The position numbers and the translations under genes are program-made. This document shows, one piece after another, positions 61,815 through 64,000 of a DNA stretch of 64,000 bases. The stretch is from Candolleomyces eurysporus (taxonomy: Eukaryota; Basidiomycota; Agaricomycetes; Agaricales; Psathyrellaceae), in the NCBI GenBank assembly GCA_027579435.1, contig JANBPK010000876.1, positions 1-64,000 of the forward strand. The letters run 5' to 3'. The notes beneath the pieces were generated by a model. That model saw nothing but the letters and a program-made list of their open reading frames with translations. It ran no database searches and was not told where the DNA came from. Position 1 is the first letter of the stretch. Every line of letters starts with the position of its first letter.

Positions 61815-63849
61815 ATGGACAATAATCTTGACGCTGAAATCTGTGATTCAGCCCAAAGTCTAGCTCGCGACTTCTTCAATACTCTGACAAAAGGCTCTGA
61901 CGAGATCCACAATTTTGTCAAGAAATGGGAAGCATTTGGACGACGTGTCGAGTCCTGTAGCACAACACTCTCCACGGAAACATTATCTCGCATTTATCCA
62001 CTTATATGCACGGTTGACACCGTCTCCGCAAGTTTAGCGGACTTCCAATCGTCCAGCGAGACACTGGCACAGCAGTTGTGCTCTGAAGTCTCTGAAATCG
62101 TGGAGGTGGGACTAGGAAACTTGTCTCTGGAAACTGAAAAGACCTCCAATCCAGGTATGTAGTAATGGCTATATGAGCGAGTTTCCCCGAATTTAACTGA
62201 CGAATGTTCGCGTCCAGTCGAAATTTCGCCGGGGACACCTTACATTGAATTGGCGGCCGAATGGCTCCTCCAGAATCTCCACAACCCTTACCCATCCGTA
62301 GACGTAAAAAACTCCATCTCTCAGAAGGTTGGCACACCACGGAAGGATATCGATGCCTGGTTTATCGACGCTCGAAGGAGAATCGGATGGAATGCTCTGC
62401 GAAGAAAACACTTCAACAACAAGCGGGTCGACATCGTCGACGCCGCGAAGAAATTCTACTTAAATTCGGAAGGCGAGCCCACCATCACAACGACCGTTGA
62501 ACATGCCTTCGTTGCTATCGAAGCTAGCGCCCACTCCCTTTTCCTCCATAAATTCAACACCACCAAACTCGCCACTGAACTCGATTCAGCGGTAAGAGAC
62601 ATGACGCCCGGCCTCCGGCAGCAAATCTCGACAGAGCGAAGNAAAAAATCTTCGTCGAAGAGAGCAGAACCCTTATCCCACGCCGGAAAGGTCCCCCGGC
62701 GCGCCATCAGGAAATCGCATCCCCTCTCCCACTCCATCTCTCAGCGACCTATCTGTGGCCTCATCGTCTCCAAATATATCCCCATTGAGACTTTCCCCAC
62801 TGCTCTCTCCTACCGACAAATCTACAGTAATCCCTATGTCTGGTTCCCGCAAGCGACGACGGGACTCGGAGCATGAGTACGATTCTTCGTCACTCCATGA
62901 CAGTAAACGGTATGTCGATATTCAAATTTATCTTGAGTGTTGCTTAATTTTTTCTTCAGCTCGAAGACGAAATGCGCTGCACCTGCTTCCAGAAAATTGT
63001 CCATTGGTCTATTGTCTCCTGCAGCGTCCGTTCACGAGGATCTGGGTGCCCCTCCCGATAACGGACATGGAACCCCATCCTCTGAGAAGGAGGGATTGCT
63101 CACGCCTATCTTGAAACGAAAACGTAGCGTATCCTCCGGTGATGGGTGTGAAAGTTCATCCAAGCGCCAATGTCCAGCTGGACAAACTCGCCATGTATCT
63201 GAGCCGATGACGCAAGCACCGAGTGGCACGCAACAGCAAACATCAACGCGCGAATGGTTCACTGACATATTTGGCTTGCTTACCGACATCGACTTCACTG
63301 TCCCGCCCTTATCTGTGGACTTCAGCACTGACGTTCCTCTTGAAGTCGAACCTTTCAATTTCGCATCTCCCAATTTTGACCTTTTCGCATCGGAATGTAT
63401 CGCAAACTCTCTATTTTCCCCGACACAGCAGACACCCGCCAACGTTCCTCGCCCCGATGGCTCATCGTTTCCGTGGTCAGAGTTTTCCGGCATACAGGCC
63501 AATCCTGGTATGTCCCCCATTCAAGTTTATCTTGTCATCATGAATTAATGCCCACACAGCGGCCTTTCCTACGCTTGAAGTCCCCCAGCTCGCTGCCGAG
63601 CCTGATCAGCTTCCCCCAAATCTGTTTCCAGAACTATGGTCTAACAGCAACATTCACATTCAGCCATCCCTCTTGCCTCTTCCGACGCAGTCGCCAATAT
63701 CATTACCCGGTGAAACAGCCACTGCATTTTTAAATCTTGACCAGCAGATTACACCCTCGGTTGATTGGACAAAAGACGCCAAAGCACGACGTTTGCATGA
63801 TCTTGAATCTCAATGTTTAGCCCTGCGCGCGGAGCTCGCTGCTATTTGA
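61815..63849 (+). CDS. HD1 homeodomain mating-type transcription factor
   Basis: Partner of HD2. Exon 1 (61815-62154) encodes the N-terminal dimerisation region (MDNNLDAEICDSAQSLARDF). Exon 2, from 62218, carries the atypical TALE-like HD1 homeodomain: TPYIELAAEWLLQNLHNPYP, SVDVKNSISQKVGTPRKDID, AWFIDARRRIGWNALRRKHF, with the hallmark W-F-I-D-A-R-R-R-I-G-W. Downstream are putative nuclear signals (SGSRKRRRDSEHE; LKRKRS), a Ser/Pro-rich and acidic region suited to activation (DIDFTVPPLSVDFSTDVPLE), and a terminal short amphipathic helix (RLHDLESQCLALRAELAAI). Introns also follow DSKR and after QANP. The frame changes by one base at or near the ambiguous base 62642, next to six A; both sides are otherwise open, so a sequencing error is likely. 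Stop at 63847-63849. Confidence 0.92.
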
Positions 63850-64000
63850 TACCCTATGATCTCCTCTATGCTCATATGTAAACTTCATATGCATTTTTCT
63901 AGCACTCGATATTCCCACTTCCATGTTGCATTTTTCTCATTCATTGATACCAACCAATAGCATTTGTATATGTATCGATAGTTTACATTGTATTTTATTG

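Overview
The window is nuclear DNA of a filamentous basidiomycete, most likely an Agaricomycete. The reasons are short introns of roughly 45-70 bp in nearly every gene, dense packing on both strands, and a homeodomain (HD) mating-type locus of basidiomycete type at the right end. No transposon, rRNA, tRNA or CRISPR structure was recognised. Single ambiguous bases (n) are common, densest at about 3-6.5 kb and 24.7-34 kb. They make several splice sites uncertain and lie next to apparent frame breaks in three genes.

Left part (0-34 kb), mostly housekeeping and meiotic genes: a Ser-rich RRM-like protein; a large multi-RRM protein (-); a small membrane protein (-); RPB6 (+); the meiotic recombinase DMC1 (-); splicing factor CWC25 (-); a voltage-sensor-only membrane protein (+); a large Ser/Pro-rich protein (+); the endocytic adaptor SLA2 (-), divergent from cytochrome oxidase assembly factor SURF1 (+); a conserved C-terminally membrane-anchored protein (+); a Cys4-motif protein (-), divergent from the TFIIIB subunit BDP1 (+); a NDUFA9-like complex I subunit (+); an MFS drug/H+ antiporter (+); and a fructosamine-3-kinase (+).

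Middle (34.5-52 kb): RPB2 (+), a PTM1/GOST-type seven-TM protein (-), SNX4/ATG24 (+), REV7 (-), two nearly identical beta-lactamase-fold serine hydrolases in tandem (+,+), and an ADCK/UbiB-type mitochondrial kinase resembling yeast CQD1/YPL109C (-). Between the two hydrolases lie, in order, a scrap of the kinase 3' end, a scrap of a SNX4 exon and the 5' end of REV7. This records a tandem duplication of a SNX4-to-kinase block followed by an internal deletion.

Right part (52-64 kb): glycogenin (+) with a long disordered tail; a stress-type LEA-like gene (+) with a palindromic CRE (TGACGTCA) and a TATA box inside a perfect inverted repeat; a DUF7721-like gene (+) followed by two decayed copies; then the divergent HD2 (-) and HD1 (+) genes. 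Glycogenin and the CQD1-like kinase are known neighbours of HD loci in Agaricomycetes, which supports the mating-locus assignment. HD1 and HD2 proteins from different alleles are expected to form the heterodimer that starts sexual development. DMC1, which acts in the following meiosis, is about 50 kb away on the same fragment.
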